A DNA stretch of 50,800 nucleotides from Prevotella veroralis DSM 19559 = JCM 6290 (GTDB lineage Bacteria > Bacteroidota > Bacteroidia > Bacteroidales > Bacteroidaceae), in the NCBI RefSeq assembly GCF_000377625.1, contig NZ_KB898339.1, forward strand, positions 1 through 50,800, written 5' to 3'. Of the stretch, positions 29,217 through 37,426 are shown in pieces. The notes beneath the pieces were generated by a model. The model had not been told where the DNA came from and did not search any database. It was given only the letters and a program-made list of their open reading frames with translations. Position 1 is the stretch's first letter; every line of letters begins with the position of its first letter. The translations under genes were made by a program, and so were the position numbers.

Positions 29217-29260
29217 GGAAAGCCTTACCACATCTCTTGTGATGTTGCAAGGCTTTCCCT
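29217..29260 (+). terminator. Terminator after tyrS
   Basis: GGAAAGCCTT pairs with AAGGCTTTCC across a loop with a small inner stem, followed by CTTT. It lies 30 nt after the tyrS stop. Confidence 0.75.
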
Positions 29261-29347
29261 TTATAAAAGGAAAGGGTTCACAGCGTTGCTGAAAACGCAT
29301 ACCCTTACGGATAAAGATTATCTATTTTGAGTTTTAATAATGACAAA

Positions 29348-30565
29348 ATGAAGAGACTCATCTTTTTCTTACAGCTGATAACACTCTTTGTGTTGGCTTC
29401 TTGTACTGATGACCCTCTACCAGATGGTAGCGGTACTAATGAGGTAGAGAATACCATCATCGTTTATATGCCATGGTCTGGCAGCCCTGGAAGTCTGTAT
29501 AACTTCTTCCAAGGCAACCTGCAGGACATGAAGCAAGCCATAGTGAACGAGGGCGGATTAGGCAATAAACGATTGGTTGTGTTTATATCCGAAGCCCCAG
29601 AGAAGGGCGCATTGATCAATGTAAAGTATCAAAGTGGTCAGTGTGTCGATGATACATTGGCGAAGTTTGATAACACGCAGCCCAACCAGCAACTGAATAC
29701 ATCTCGCTGGATAAGTAGTCTTCTCACCCGTGTGAAAGCATACGCACCAGCACGCAATTACTCAATGATAGTGGGCTGTCATGGTATGGGTTGGCTTCCG
29801 TCCTATGCCGGAACACGCAGCAGCTTCTCGAACACCTTGCACAGAAGACGGCGTGATGTAGAATCTGTTCCGTTGACCCGCTGGTTTGGTGGTGATACCT
29901 ATAAGACCGACCTTTCCATCTTGGATCGAGGCATTTCACAATCAGGTATCGGCAAAATGCAGTACATCCTATTTGATGATTGTTATATGTCAACGATTGA
30001 GGTAGCCTACGAGTTGCGACATAGTGCACATTATCTTATTGGTTGCCCAACGGAGATTATGGCGCATGGCATGCCTTATGAGCAGCTATGGAATGAGCTT
30101 TCTAAGTCTAATCCAAACTATCAGAACGTTGTAGACGAGTTCTATAACTTCTATAGCACCTACACTGATCCATACGGAACAATCAGTGTCATTGATTGTT
30201 CTCAAGCGGATGGGATGGTGAATATCATGCGACAAATCAACCAGTCAAGTAATCTTGTCTTGGTACCACCCACTAGTATTCAGCAGATGGATGGATACAA
30301 TCCCTCTATCTTCTTCGATATGGGAGATTATGTTGAGAAGAGGACAGTTAACGAGCCTATCCTTCTATCTCAATTTCGCAATCAGCTCAATCTGCTTGTC
30401 CCTTACAAACGACATACACCATCCTATTTCTCGGCTGTTACCAGTTCTAGTGGTACAGTTTATCCCATCAACACCTACTCTGGTATCACCATTTCCGACC
30501 CTTCTGTAAACACGAAAGTGACGAGTGCTTTCGCCGCTTCACCCTATTATCGGGCAACGCATTAA
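29348..30565 (+). CDS. Clostripain-family (C11) lipoprotein peptidase
   Basis: 405 aa from the ATG. It has a lipoprotein signal (MKRLIFFLQLITLFVLASC; lipidated Cys). The C11 dyad is visible: the His in MIVGCHGMGW and the Cys in LFDDCYMSTIEVAYEL. These caspase-fold peptidases usually cut after Arg or Lys and are often surface lipoproteins in Bacteroidota. A longer frame from a TTG at 29327 is unneeded, since the signal starts at the ATG. A GC-rich hairpin follows at 30587-30612. Confidence 0.87.
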   Translation: MKRLIFFLQLITLFVLASCTDDPLPDGSGTNEVENTIIVYMPWSGSPGSLYNFFQGNLQDMKQAIVNEGGLGNKRLVVFISEAPEKGALINVKYQSGQCVDDTLAKFDNTQPNQQLNTSRWISSLLTRVKAYAPARNYSMIVGCHGMGWLPSYAGTRSSFSNTLHRRRRDVESVPLTRWFGGDTYKTDLSILDRGISQSGIGKMQYILFDDCYMSTIEVAYELRHSAHYLIGCPTEIMAHGMPYEQLWNELSKSNPNYQNVVDEFYNFYSTYTDPYGTISVIDCSQADGMVNIMRQINQSSNLVLVPPTSIQQMDGYNPSIFFDMGDYVEKRTVNEPILLSQFRNQLNLLVPYKRHTPSYFSAVTSSSGTVYPINTYSGITISDPSVNTKVTSAFAASPYYRATH

Positions 30566-30586
30566 TGCAAGGCATACTCATTAAAC

Positions 30587-30612
30587 GCTCCTTCTCCGTT
30601 CGGAGGGGGAGC
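30587..30612 (+). terminator. Hairpin after the clostripain gene, possible terminator
   Basis: GCTCCTTCTCC pairs with GGAGGGGGAGC (two G-T pairs) around GTTC. The following bases are T-rich but not a clean T run. No other feature lies between here and the repeat array at 30778. Confidence 0.45.
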
Positions 30613-30777
30613 TATTCTTATTTAAATCCTTTTGAATCCTGTTCGCGCTCTTTGTCTAATACGTTTCCGCATTCTTTCTTCCTTGTTTCCTTTCTCATGC
30701 GTCTTATGTCTTTTTATGCACCTATTCAAATTGGATTCAAACCATGACACTTATTGTTTCAGGTTTTGAGATATAGA

Positions 30778-31075
30778 GTCTCAGGCTCTGAAACACACAG
30801 TCCCAGGCTCTGAAACACACAGTCTCAGGCTCTGAAACACACAGTCCCAGGCTCTGAAACACACAGTCTCAGGCTCTGAAACACACAGTCCCAGGCTCTG
30901 AAACACACAGTCTCAGGCTCTGAAACACACAGTCCCAGGCTCTGAAACACACAGTCTCAAGCTCTGAAACACACAGTCTCAAGCTCTGAAACACACAGTC
31001 TCAGGCTCTGAAACATACAGTCTCAGGCTCTGAAACACACAGTCTCAGGCTCTGAAACACACAGTCTCAAGGCTT
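30778..31075. repeat. 22-bp tandem array, 13 units plus a partial
   Basis: Units of type GTCTCAGGCTCTGAAACACA recur every 22 bp. Each core (GTYTCAGGCTCTGAAAC) is an imperfect palindrome. In the first eight units TCTCAGG and TCCCAGG alternate strictly, giving a 44-bp higher-order repeat; later units carry TCTCAAG or TCTCAGG. It lies between two convergent genes. No unique spacers, so not CRISPR. Confidence 0.92.
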
Positions 31076-31137
31076 GAATTAGTTAGTTTACTCCCATAAA
31101 GAGGAATGTCTTGATGGATATTACACGTATGTAATAG

Positions 31138-31180
31138 CGAAAAAAAGAGCCGTATTGTCAACCAGACAATACGGCTCTTA
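31138..31180 (-). terminator. Terminator of the TonB receptor gene
   Basis: On the minus strand AAGAGCCGTATTGTC pairs perfectly with GACAATACGGCTCTT around TGGTT and ends in T7-8. It lies 21 nt after the receptor stop. Confidence 0.92.
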
Positions 31181-31200
31181 CTATATAAATGATCAGAGAG

Positions 31201-33666
31201 TTATAGCTTCACACTGAGACCGACATACCATGTTGCACCATAGACTGGAGCGTACATGAAGGCGGCATCATCCGTGTGTTTCTCGTCTTGGATATAGCTA
31301 AAGATGTTCTTAGCACCTGCATAGACGGTACACATTCCGAAGCGTTTTGATGCGCGACAGTTGAATAGCATGAACGTAGATGTCTTCTTGATCTTAGAGT
31401 TCTGACCTGCATCTTCAGAGTTATAGTCGATGTACATACTGCCTTGTAACGAACTTGTGAGAGAGAAAGTCCATGTGCCAGGAGTGTAGTCGATATCGAA
31501 GTCGCCTGTCATACCAGGGAAGCGAGAGATGTAACGACTCTCTTTTGCGTATTTCAATCGCTGTGGGAACTCCTTTACTGACTCGTCATTTGGGTCAGAC
31601 CATTCAGCACGCTCGTGCTTAAACTTACCTTGATTGAATGTCCAGTTGACGCCTGCTGTGAGGTTACGAGCGATACTTGCCTTAGCACCAAGCTCTATTC
31701 CTTGTACATAAGCGTCGTCTACATTCTCCCACTGATAGGAGTATCCAAACTTCTTAACCTCATCGTCGGCAGGAGAGAATTGTATCTTATCCTTTAGGTT
31801 GGTGCGGAACAGGTTTATACTGAACTGATACCGCTTGCTATAATAGTCTGCCGAAAGGTTATAACTGATGGCGCGTTCGCCCTTCAAGTTAGACGATTTC
31901 CATACACGTGGCGAACCACTGCATAGGTGGAGATCCTCCGAGAAGCCGTAAGGAGCGCGGAATCCAGTTCCAATATTTGCACGGAGGATGAGCGATGGGG
32001 TGACTTCATACTTCACGGCAAGGCGTGGGTTGATGGTAGTCTTGCTGAACTTCGTTGATGGGAAAGCGCTATCTGATACCTTCACACTGGTAGCATACTC
32101 TTCACCAGAGCTGTGAGAGTCGAGGCGAATACCAGGAACAACGGTCAACTTAGGTGTTACGTTCCATTCATCCTGTATAAAGAAACCAACCTCGTTAGCG
32201 TGCTTCTTACCGATAGAGGTGTATGGTACGCCATAATAAGGACTTGCTTTTTCGTCCTCAGCAGAGATAACATAGAGTCCAGTCTCCCGTAGACGAGTGA
32301 AGTAAGCCTGCACGCCTGCGAGTAAGGTGTGGTTCTTGAGAATAGAAGTAAAGGTGAGCGAAGGTGTCACAGTGTGCTCCTTAGCAATGTAAGGGCGCAT
32401 CATCTCTACTGGAGGAGTAGCTCCATCTTCATCTGGATGTGCTGGATCTTTGTGCGAATCCATGTAGTCGTGGAGGAAAGTGTCATTCGTTGCATGACGC
32501 TTGTGATAGACGTATGCAGCCGCAAGGTTTAACTCTGAGTGCGCACCAATGGGCAGATTGTAAGTCATGTCGGCAGAGAGACGATTCGTGCGGATGTCCT
32601 CAGTCTGGTCAGTATAGGGGTTTAAGTATTGATTATTGGTCATAACTCCACCGAATCGATGCTCGTCTATAGCCTTACCACGCAATATGAGTTTATCATT
32701 CTTTGTGAATGGCTGATAGAAGTAGAGGTTGAAACCAAGGTTATTCATCGTTTCGTTTACGCGATCAGAAACTCCATCCTTATGCTTCACCTCCTTACGA
32801 GTAAGTCCGTCTTGCGTTTCGTCGATAGCATCCATCTCCGCTCTCTGTGCAAAGACGCTGATACCAATGTTGTTGTAACGCATAGAACCAGAGCCTTTAT
32901 AACCCTTGTAGCCATAATTGCCGAACTGCACGTCACCATTAACAGTTGGTTCGAACGTTGGCTCCTTAGAGATGATGTTGATGGCACCAGCTACTGCACT
33001 ACTTCCATAGAGGGCAGAGCCTGCACCCTTCACAACCTCAAGTCGGTCAATATCATTCGTTCCCATCTGCTGAAGTCCATACACTCCAGCAAGTCCAGAG
33101 TACACTGGTTCGCCGTCAATCAGCACTTGCGTGTGCTCTGCACCCAGTCCCTGCATGCGTACTTCAGAGAAGTTACAGAACTGACACTGCTGTTCTACGC
33201 GTATTCCCGGTACACCTTCCAGAGCTTCATAGAGGTTTTGAGCGTTCTTCTTCGTGAGAGCCTGCGATGTAAGCACCTCTGTTCTGATAGGCACATCCTT
33301 GATAAAATGACTCGTGCGAGTACCTGTTACCACCACTTGACTAAGTTCCAATGGATCTTTCTCAAGCTCGAAATAAACTCCAACACCCTTATTTGCCATC
33401 ATTTCCACCTCTTTTTCCTGTGGTTGATAACCATCCAGTGTGGCGATGATAGTTTGTTTTCCGAGCGGTAGGTTACTTAGCTTGAAGTGCCCTGTACCAT
33501 CACATTGGGTCTTAAGGTTTGTACCTTTCACTTTAATTGTTGCATGTGGAAGGTGTTGTCCACCCTCTTTTGCTTTTACGTCACCGAATAACATTGCATC
33601 GGTTCCTTGTGCCATAGATGCGAGCGAGCACATCAAAGCAACCAAAAACATCAAGATTTTATTCAT
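31201..33666 (-). CDS. TonB-dependent outer-membrane receptor
   Basis: 821 aa from the ATG at 33666, with a signal peptide (MNKILMFLVALMCSLASMAQ). A carboxypeptidase-like beta-sandwich domain (residues ~25-100) is followed by a TonB box-like VVVTGTRTSHF (~111), the plug with VPGIRVEQQ (from residue 152), and the 22-strand barrel ending YVGLSVKL. A CQFC pair (Cys161, Cys164) sits in the plug. The substrate is unknown; iron complexes, haem or a vitamin are possible. A longer frame from 33696 would begin inside the promoter. Confidence 0.92.
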   Translation of the reverse strand: MNKILMFLVALMCSLASMAQGTDAMLFGDVKAKEGGQHLPHATIKVKGTNLKTQCDGTGHFKLSNLPLGKQTIIATLDGYQPQEKEVEMMANKGVGVYFELEKDPLELSQVVVTGTRTSHFIKDVPIRTEVLTSQALTKKNAQNLYEALEGVPGIRVEQQCQFCNFSEVRMQGLGAEHTQVLIDGEPVYSGLAGVYGLQQMGTNDIDRLEVVKGAGSALYGSSAVAGAINIISKEPTFEPTVNGDVQFGNYGYKGYKGSGSMRYNNIGISVFAQRAEMDAIDETQDGLTRKEVKHKDGVSDRVNETMNNLGFNLYFYQPFTKNDKLILRGKAIDEHRFGGVMTNNQYLNPYTDQTEDIRTNRLSADMTYNLPIGAHSELNLAAAYVYHKRHATNDTFLHDYMDSHKDPAHPDEDGATPPVEMMRPYIAKEHTVTPSLTFTSILKNHTLLAGVQAYFTRLRETGLYVISAEDEKASPYYGVPYTSIGKKHANEVGFFIQDEWNVTPKLTVVPGIRLDSHSSGEEYATSVKVSDSAFPSTKFSKTTINPRLAVKYEVTPSLILRANIGTGFRAPYGFSEDLHLCSGSPRVWKSSNLKGERAISYNLSADYYSKRYQFSINLFRTNLKDKIQFSPADDEVKKFGYSYQWENVDDAYVQGIELGAKASIARNLTAGVNWTFNQGKFKHERAEWSDPNDESVKEFPQRLKYAKESRYISRFPGMTGDFDIDYTPGTWTFSLTSSLQGSMYIDYNSEDAGQNSKIKKTSTFMLFNCRASKRFGMCTVYAGAKNIFSYIQDEKHTDDAAFMYAPVYGATWYVGLSVKL

Positions 33667-33693
33667 TATTGTATTTAGTTTGTAAACTAAGCA

Positions 33694-33724
33694 CAAATTT
33701 AGTTGCTTTTAGTTAATGTCACAA
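33694..33724 (-). promoter_or_regulatory. Promoter of the TonB receptor gene
   Basis: On the minus strand TTG (33724-33722), 20 nt, TAAATTTG (33701-33694). The -33 TTG lies at the edge of the palindrome at 33723-33742. Confidence 0.75.
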
Positions 33725-33742
33725 TACCTACTTATAGGTATT
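33723..33742. promoter_or_regulatory. Palindrome in the divergent TonB/kinase-AraC region
   Basis: AATACCTA and TAGGTATT are perfect arms around CTTA. The left arm overlaps the receptor's -33 element, a position suited to an operator. Binding of the neighbouring AraC-type regulator is only a guess. Confidence 0.45.
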
Positions 33743-33886
33743 ATGCTTTGTTGCTGATAACCATTACCTCTTTAATAGTTGTTATATTGCTTCCCATTCA
33801 TGCAATTGCTGCGTTACAATAGTAATAGGTGTTAGTAACAGAAGAGGTCATAACTTTAGTTTTTCTTGTCAATATAGGAACAAGTC

Positions 33887-33917
33887 TTGCAGGAACGGAT
33901 ATTTTCTCTTTACTTTG
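33887..33917 (+). promoter_or_regulatory. Promoter of the kinase-AraC/pdxST operon
   Basis: TTG (33887-33889), 20 nt, TTACTTTG (33910-33917), one mismatch to TAnnTTTG. It lies 25 nt upstream of the TTG start proposed at 33943. Confidence 0.6.
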
Positions 33918-33942
33918 TAGTCAGAATATAATTAGTGGACCA

Positions 33943-34920
33943 TTGAAAGCAATACTCACAATAACGGGTTCGGATAGTACGGGAGGCTCTGGTGTACAAG
34001 CAGACATCAGAACAATAGCCGCATTGGGTGGTTATGCCGTGTCTGCTGTCACGTCAATTACGGTGCAGAATACCGTGGGCATTCAGGCTTTCTATGATCT
34101 TCCTGCTGACATCGTAAAGGGGCAGATTGAAGCAATCATCAACGATATGCAGCCCGATACGGTAAAGATTGGAATGATAAGAACGACCGAGACGCTTGCT
34201 GTTATTGTAGAAGCTCTATCGAAATATAGACCTCATCACATTATTTATGACCCCATTGTGACGGCAAGCAATGGTGACCGACTGATGACAGATGACGTTA
34301 TTATGCAGATTCGCCATCGCTTATTGCCCCTTTGTTCTATGGTTATTCTGCGTGAAAGTGATGCCGAACGAATTTTTAATTGTACCTCATTACAGGATTC
34401 TGAAACGACAGCTTCGCTAAGTGCTAATAAGCAAGGTGTACGCTCATTAGTGCTGGATGAAGTGTTACAGCATGGTCTTTCAAATAGTTTCTCATCAGCT
34501 CTTGCGGTTTATCTAAGCCAAGATGAAACGATGGAAGATGCTATAAAGCATGCAAAGGAATACATCCGAACACTCGTTGCACGCAAGAGCGACCTAAGTG
34601 GACGCAGTAGTCAGCTGTACAACGAGTTCTTAGAAGCAGTACAGAAGCACTATCGAACGAACCGTGATGTAGCCTTTTATGCAGACTGCCTGAACGTTTC
34701 GCCACGTTATCTCTCACAAGTGGCTCATCGCATATCAGGCAAGTCGCCGAAGAGTATCATCGATCACACGCTGGCAGAGGCATTGTCCTGTCAGTTGCGT
34801 ACAACGCAATCAACTATCCAAGAAATAGCCTATGACTTTGGCTTTAGTTCGCAAGCTCAGTTCTCAAAGTTCTTTAAGAAGCAGATGGGACAGGCTCCGA
34901 CAGAATGGAGAAAACATTAA
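33943..34920 (+). CDS. ThiD-like kinase domain fused to an AraC regulator
   Basis: 325 aa from a TTG. Residues 1-215 match hydroxymethylpyrimidine/pyridoxal kinases: ILTITGSDSTGGSGVQADI, SAVTSITVQNTVGIQ, DPIVTASNGDRLM. The catalytic anion-hole motif GTGC is replaced by HGLSNS (177-182), the TPNxxEAE segment by VILRESDAERI, and about 40 residues around KGGH are missing, so catalysis is doubtful. Residues ~225-325 are a full AraC domain with two helix-turn-helices (YADCLNVSPRYLSQV; IQEIAYDFGFSSQAQFSKFF). It heads a run with pdxS 12 nt later and pdxT. I infer a ligand-sensing regulator of vitamin B6 synthesis. A longer frame from 33829 would start before the promoter. Confidence 0.82.
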   Translation: MKAILTITGSDSTGGSGVQADIRTIAALGGYAVSAVTSITVQNTVGIQAFYDLPADIVKGQIEAIINDMQPDTVKIGMIRTTETLAVIVEALSKYRPHHIIYDPIVTASNGDRLMTDDVIMQIRHRLLPLCSMVILRESDAERIFNCTSLQDSETTASLSANKQGVRSLVLDEVLQHGLSNSFSSALAVYLSQDETMEDAIKHAKEYIRTLVARKSDLSGRSSQLYNEFLEAVQKHYRTNRDVAFYADCLNVSPRYLSQVAHRISGKSPKSIIDHTLAEALSCQLRTTQSTIQEIAYDFGFSSQAQFSKFFKKQMGQAPTEWRKH

Positions 34921-34932
34921 TATCAAATCAAT

Positions 34933-35805
34933 ATGACTAATAGACAAGAATTAAATCGTAATCTCGCTCAGATGTTAAAGGGCGGTGTTATCATGGATGT
35001 AACTACACCTGAACAGGCGCGAATAGCCGAAGCTGCGGGTGCTTGTGCAGTAATGGCTTTAGAGCGAATACCCGCTGACATTCGTGCAGCAGGTGGTGTT
35101 TCACGTATGAGTGACCCTAAGATGATCAAGGGTATTCAGCAAGCAGTTACTATTCCTGTGATGGCTAAGTGCCGCATTGGACACATTGCTGAAGCTCAGA
35201 TCCTGCAAGCAATTGAGATTGATTATATCGATGAGAGTGAGGTGTTGTCACCTGCTGATAACATCTATCATATCGATAAGAACCAGTTTGATGTACCGTT
35301 TGTCTGCGGTGCTCGTAACCTAGGAGAAGCATTGCGCCGAATCGCTGAAGGCGCTACAATGATTCGAACGAAAGGGGAGCCTGGAACGGGTGATGTGGTG
35401 CAAGCTGTGAGTCACATGAGACTGATGCAGAGCCAAATTCGTGAACTGGTAAGCAAGCGTGAGGATGAGTTGTATGAGGCTGCTAAGCAGTTGCAGGTGC
35501 CTTATGACTTGGTGGAATACGTGCATGAGCATGGCAAACTACCAGTGGTTAACTTCGCTGCTGGTGGTGTGGCAACACCTGCTGATGCCGCTTTGATGAT
35601 GCAACTGGGTGCTGAAGGTGTATTCGTGGGATCGGGTATCTTTAAGAGTGGAGACCCTGCTAAGCGTGCCGCAGCCATAGTGAAAGCCGTTACAAACTAT
35701 AATGATCCGAAGGCTTTGGCAGCGTTGTCTGAAGACTTAGGTGAGGCTATGGTGGGTATCAACGAGCATGAGATAGAGGTGCTCATGGCTGAACGTGGAC
35801 AATGA
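34933..35805 (+). CDS. pdxS: Pyridoxal 5'-phosphate synthase lyase subunit
   Basis: 290 aa. It makes PLP from ribose 5-phosphate, glyceraldehyde 3-phosphate and ammonia supplied by PdxT. Landmarks are [31 protein letters not shown] in parts, the Lys of [15 protein letters not shown], and [33 protein letters not shown]. The length is typical. The last four bases overlap the pdxT start (ATGA), so the two are translationally coupled. Confidence 0.97.
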   Translation: MTNRQELNRNLAQMLKGGVIMDVTTPEQARIAEAAGACAVMALERIPADIRAAGGVSRMSDPKMIKGIQQAVTIPVMAKCRIGHIAEAQILQAIEIDYIDESEVLSPADNIYHIDKNQFDVPFVCGARNLGEALRRIAEGATMIRTKGEPGTGDVVQAVSHMRLMQSQIRELVSKREDELYEAAKQLQVPYDLVEYVHEHGKLPVVNFAAGGVATPADAALMMQLGAEGVFVGSGIFKSGDPAKRAAAIVKAVTNYNDPKALAALSEDLGEAMVGINEHEIEVLMAERGQ

Positions 35806-36389
35806 GAATAGCTGTTCTCGCTCTGCAAGGGGCGTTCCTTGAACATGAGATGATACTCCGCAAGTTAGGAGTAGACTGCTTTGAAGTGCGTCAAAAGCAG
35901 GATTGGTTACAGGAGAAAGATGCTTTGATTATCCCAGGAGGCGAGAGTACGACGCAAGGAAAGCTCTTGGACGAGTTAGGATTATTGTCGCCTATTCGTG
36001 AGGAGATCGAGCATGGGCTACCAGTCTTTGGCACTTGTGCGGGCTTGATACTCCTTTCTCGTGACGTGGAAGGGAATAGTACATCTGCTCCTGCCCCTCC
36101 CCGGTTGGGCACAATGCAGATAGCAACGGCACGAAATGCCTATGGCAGACAATTAGGTAGCTTCCATGTGGAGGCGACGTTTGAAGGGATTGAAGGTAAG
36201 ATACCGATGACCTTTATTCGTGCCCCTTATATTAAAGAAGTTACGGAGGCTGTGGAAGTATTAGCAAAGGTGGATAATCGAATCGTAGCCGCACGACAAG
36301 AAAATCAGCTGGTGACAGCTTTCCACCCTGAATTAGATACTGACACTCGCGTGCATGAGTACTTCTTGAATATCGTTAGGAATAGATAA
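35802..36389 (+). CDS. pdxT: Pyridoxal 5'-phosphate synthase glutaminase subunit
   Basis: 195 aa. It hydrolyses glutamine and passes ammonia to PdxS. The class I glutaminase marks are [18 protein letters not shown], the nucleophile in FGTCAGLIL, and the His-Glu pair in [10 protein letters not shown]. It overlaps pdxS by 4 nt. Confidence 0.96.
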   Translation: MRIAVLALQGAFLEHEMILRKLGVDCFEVRQKQDWLQEKDALIIPGGESTTQGKLLDELGLLSPIREEIEHGLPVFGTCAGLILLSRDVEGNSTSAPAPPRLGTMQIATARNAYGRQLGSFHVEATFEGIEGKIPMTFIRAPYIKEVTEAVEVLAKVDNRIVAARQENQLVTAFHPELDTDTRVHEYFLNIVRNR

Positions 36390-36554
36390 GTTGGAAGCCT
36401 CCCCCTATCCCTTCGAAAGGCGAGGTGTGCCTAACGAAGCCAGTTAGGATGAGTTTATTCTTATCGAAATGGAGGTACAAAGTAAGACAGACGAGTGTAT
36501 CTGTTCTTACTTGTGGTATCTGGTTCTAATGGAGGAAGATAATGAGAGAATATA

Positions 36555-36773
36555 AAGAGGGCGTTTCTTCAATATGAAGAAACGCCCTCTTCGCATCAAG
36601 GAAACGCCCTCTTTGATGTGAAGAGAGGCTCTCTTTGCTTTTACCCATTATTTCCCTTAATTGGACGAGGTTCTATAATGTAGGGACAGACACCCTCGTC
36701 TGTCCGCCCACATACCCTAATTAATTAATAAGGATTCATCTGTTTTGCGGACAGACGAGGGCGTCTGTCCCTA
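36555..36773. repeat. Composite hairpin repeat element, copy 2
   Basis: The hairpin AAGAGGGCGTTTCTTC/GAAGAAACGCCCTCTT (36555-36591), the half copy CAAGGAAACGCCCTCTTTGA (from ~36597), and the inverted repeat TAGGGACAGACACCCTCGTC (36681) with its complement ending near 36773. The order and orientation match 23604-23778. Confidence 0.9.
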
Positions 36774-36991
36774 CTTGTGACACTCTATCCCACAGAACTA
36801 ACAACTTGTTTACTTGTCAACTCATCCCCTCGTTAACTTTACCAGATCCCAATTTTGAATCTTGGATTATGAATTTTGAATTATCAGAGACGCTCTCTTG
36901 TTTAGTTTCCGTTAGGCACTTCTCCCTTTTGTGGAGGCTGGTTGTGGTATTAAAATTGGCGTTTTGGAATAGAGATGAGACTTAAGAGCAT

Positions 36992-37054
36992 AAAAAAAGG
37001 ACTACCGCTGTAGTCCAACCTTTGTTAACCTTAAATCTAATACTATGAAAAACA
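36992..37054 (-). ncRNA. Candidate small RNA (~62 nt) with own promoter and terminator
   Basis: On the minus strand a consensus promoter (37060-37090) is followed by ~55 nt and a perfect terminator: GGACTAC-AGCG-GTAGTCC (37016-36999) then seven T. There is no room for a protein of significant size. The body contains CATAGTATTAGATTTAAGG, a sequence I remember seeing in other Bacteroidota intergenic regions. Start position is estimated from the promoter. Confidence 0.65.
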
Positions 37055-37059
37055 CGATG

Positions 37060-37090
37060 CAAAGATAGGTAGTATTCTTTATATTTGCAA
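37060..37090 (-). promoter_or_regulatory. Promoter of the candidate small RNA
   Basis: On the minus strand TTG (37090-37088), 20 nt, TATCTTTG (37067-37060). Confidence 0.75.
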
Positions 37091-37276
37091 GTTTTTTGAT
37101 GTCTTTTTTGTACTTTTCTTGATTTATTGACTTATATCAAGTAAAATTTATTATATATCTTCGATTTGACACAAAAGCCCTCTTTTATACACCGCAAACA
37201 TGTTAGATTGATAGTAGTCATTGGTTAACAGCAAGATAGAAAAAATCCTTTAAAAGAATTTTTAACCTCTAAAACT

Positions 37277-37306
37277 TTGTCATCTCACATTTAAGAGCTA
37301 TCTTTG
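37277..37306 (+). promoter_or_regulatory. Promoter of greA
   Basis: TTG (37277-37279), 19 nt, TATCTTTG (37299-37306). The predicted leader is about 115 nt and carries a hairpin. Confidence 0.78.
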
Positions 37307-37344
37307 CAATCAAATAGAAAGATTAGAGCATTTAAGGATATGGG

Positions 37345-37386
37345 ATTCCAGCATGGGTAAGTTATGTTGGAATTCTGTGTTTTTTA
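37345..37386 (+). terminator. Hairpin with T run in the greA leader (possible attenuator)
   Basis: ATTCCAGCAT pairs with ATGTTGGAAT (one G-T) around a 9-nt loop, then CTGTG and TTTTTT. It lies 40 nt before the greA start, so it may terminate part of the transcripts. Confidence 0.5.
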
Positions 37387-37426
37387 TGTTCGTTGAAAAA
37401 CGTATTAATTATTAAAAAGAGATATT

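Larger units (their letters stand above)
36390..37059. other. Long intergenic region with composite repeat and sRNA
   Basis: No protein gene is visible. It holds the composite hairpin repeat (36555-36773) and, on the minus strand, the candidate small RNA. The rest shows no signal beyond simple AT-rich sequence. Confidence 0.7.

Noticed and set aside
30565..30747. 60-codon frame after the clostripain gene
   Set aside because: It overlaps a hairpin and has no family or leader support.
32629..33471. 280-codon frame on the plus strand opposite the TonB receptor
   Set aside because: It is the antisense shadow of a well-supported receptor gene; no family features.
33829..33942. Longer N-terminus for the kinase-AraC protein
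   Set aside because: The extra 38 codons lie across the promoter and do not match the kinase family, whose homology begins at KAILTITGSDS.
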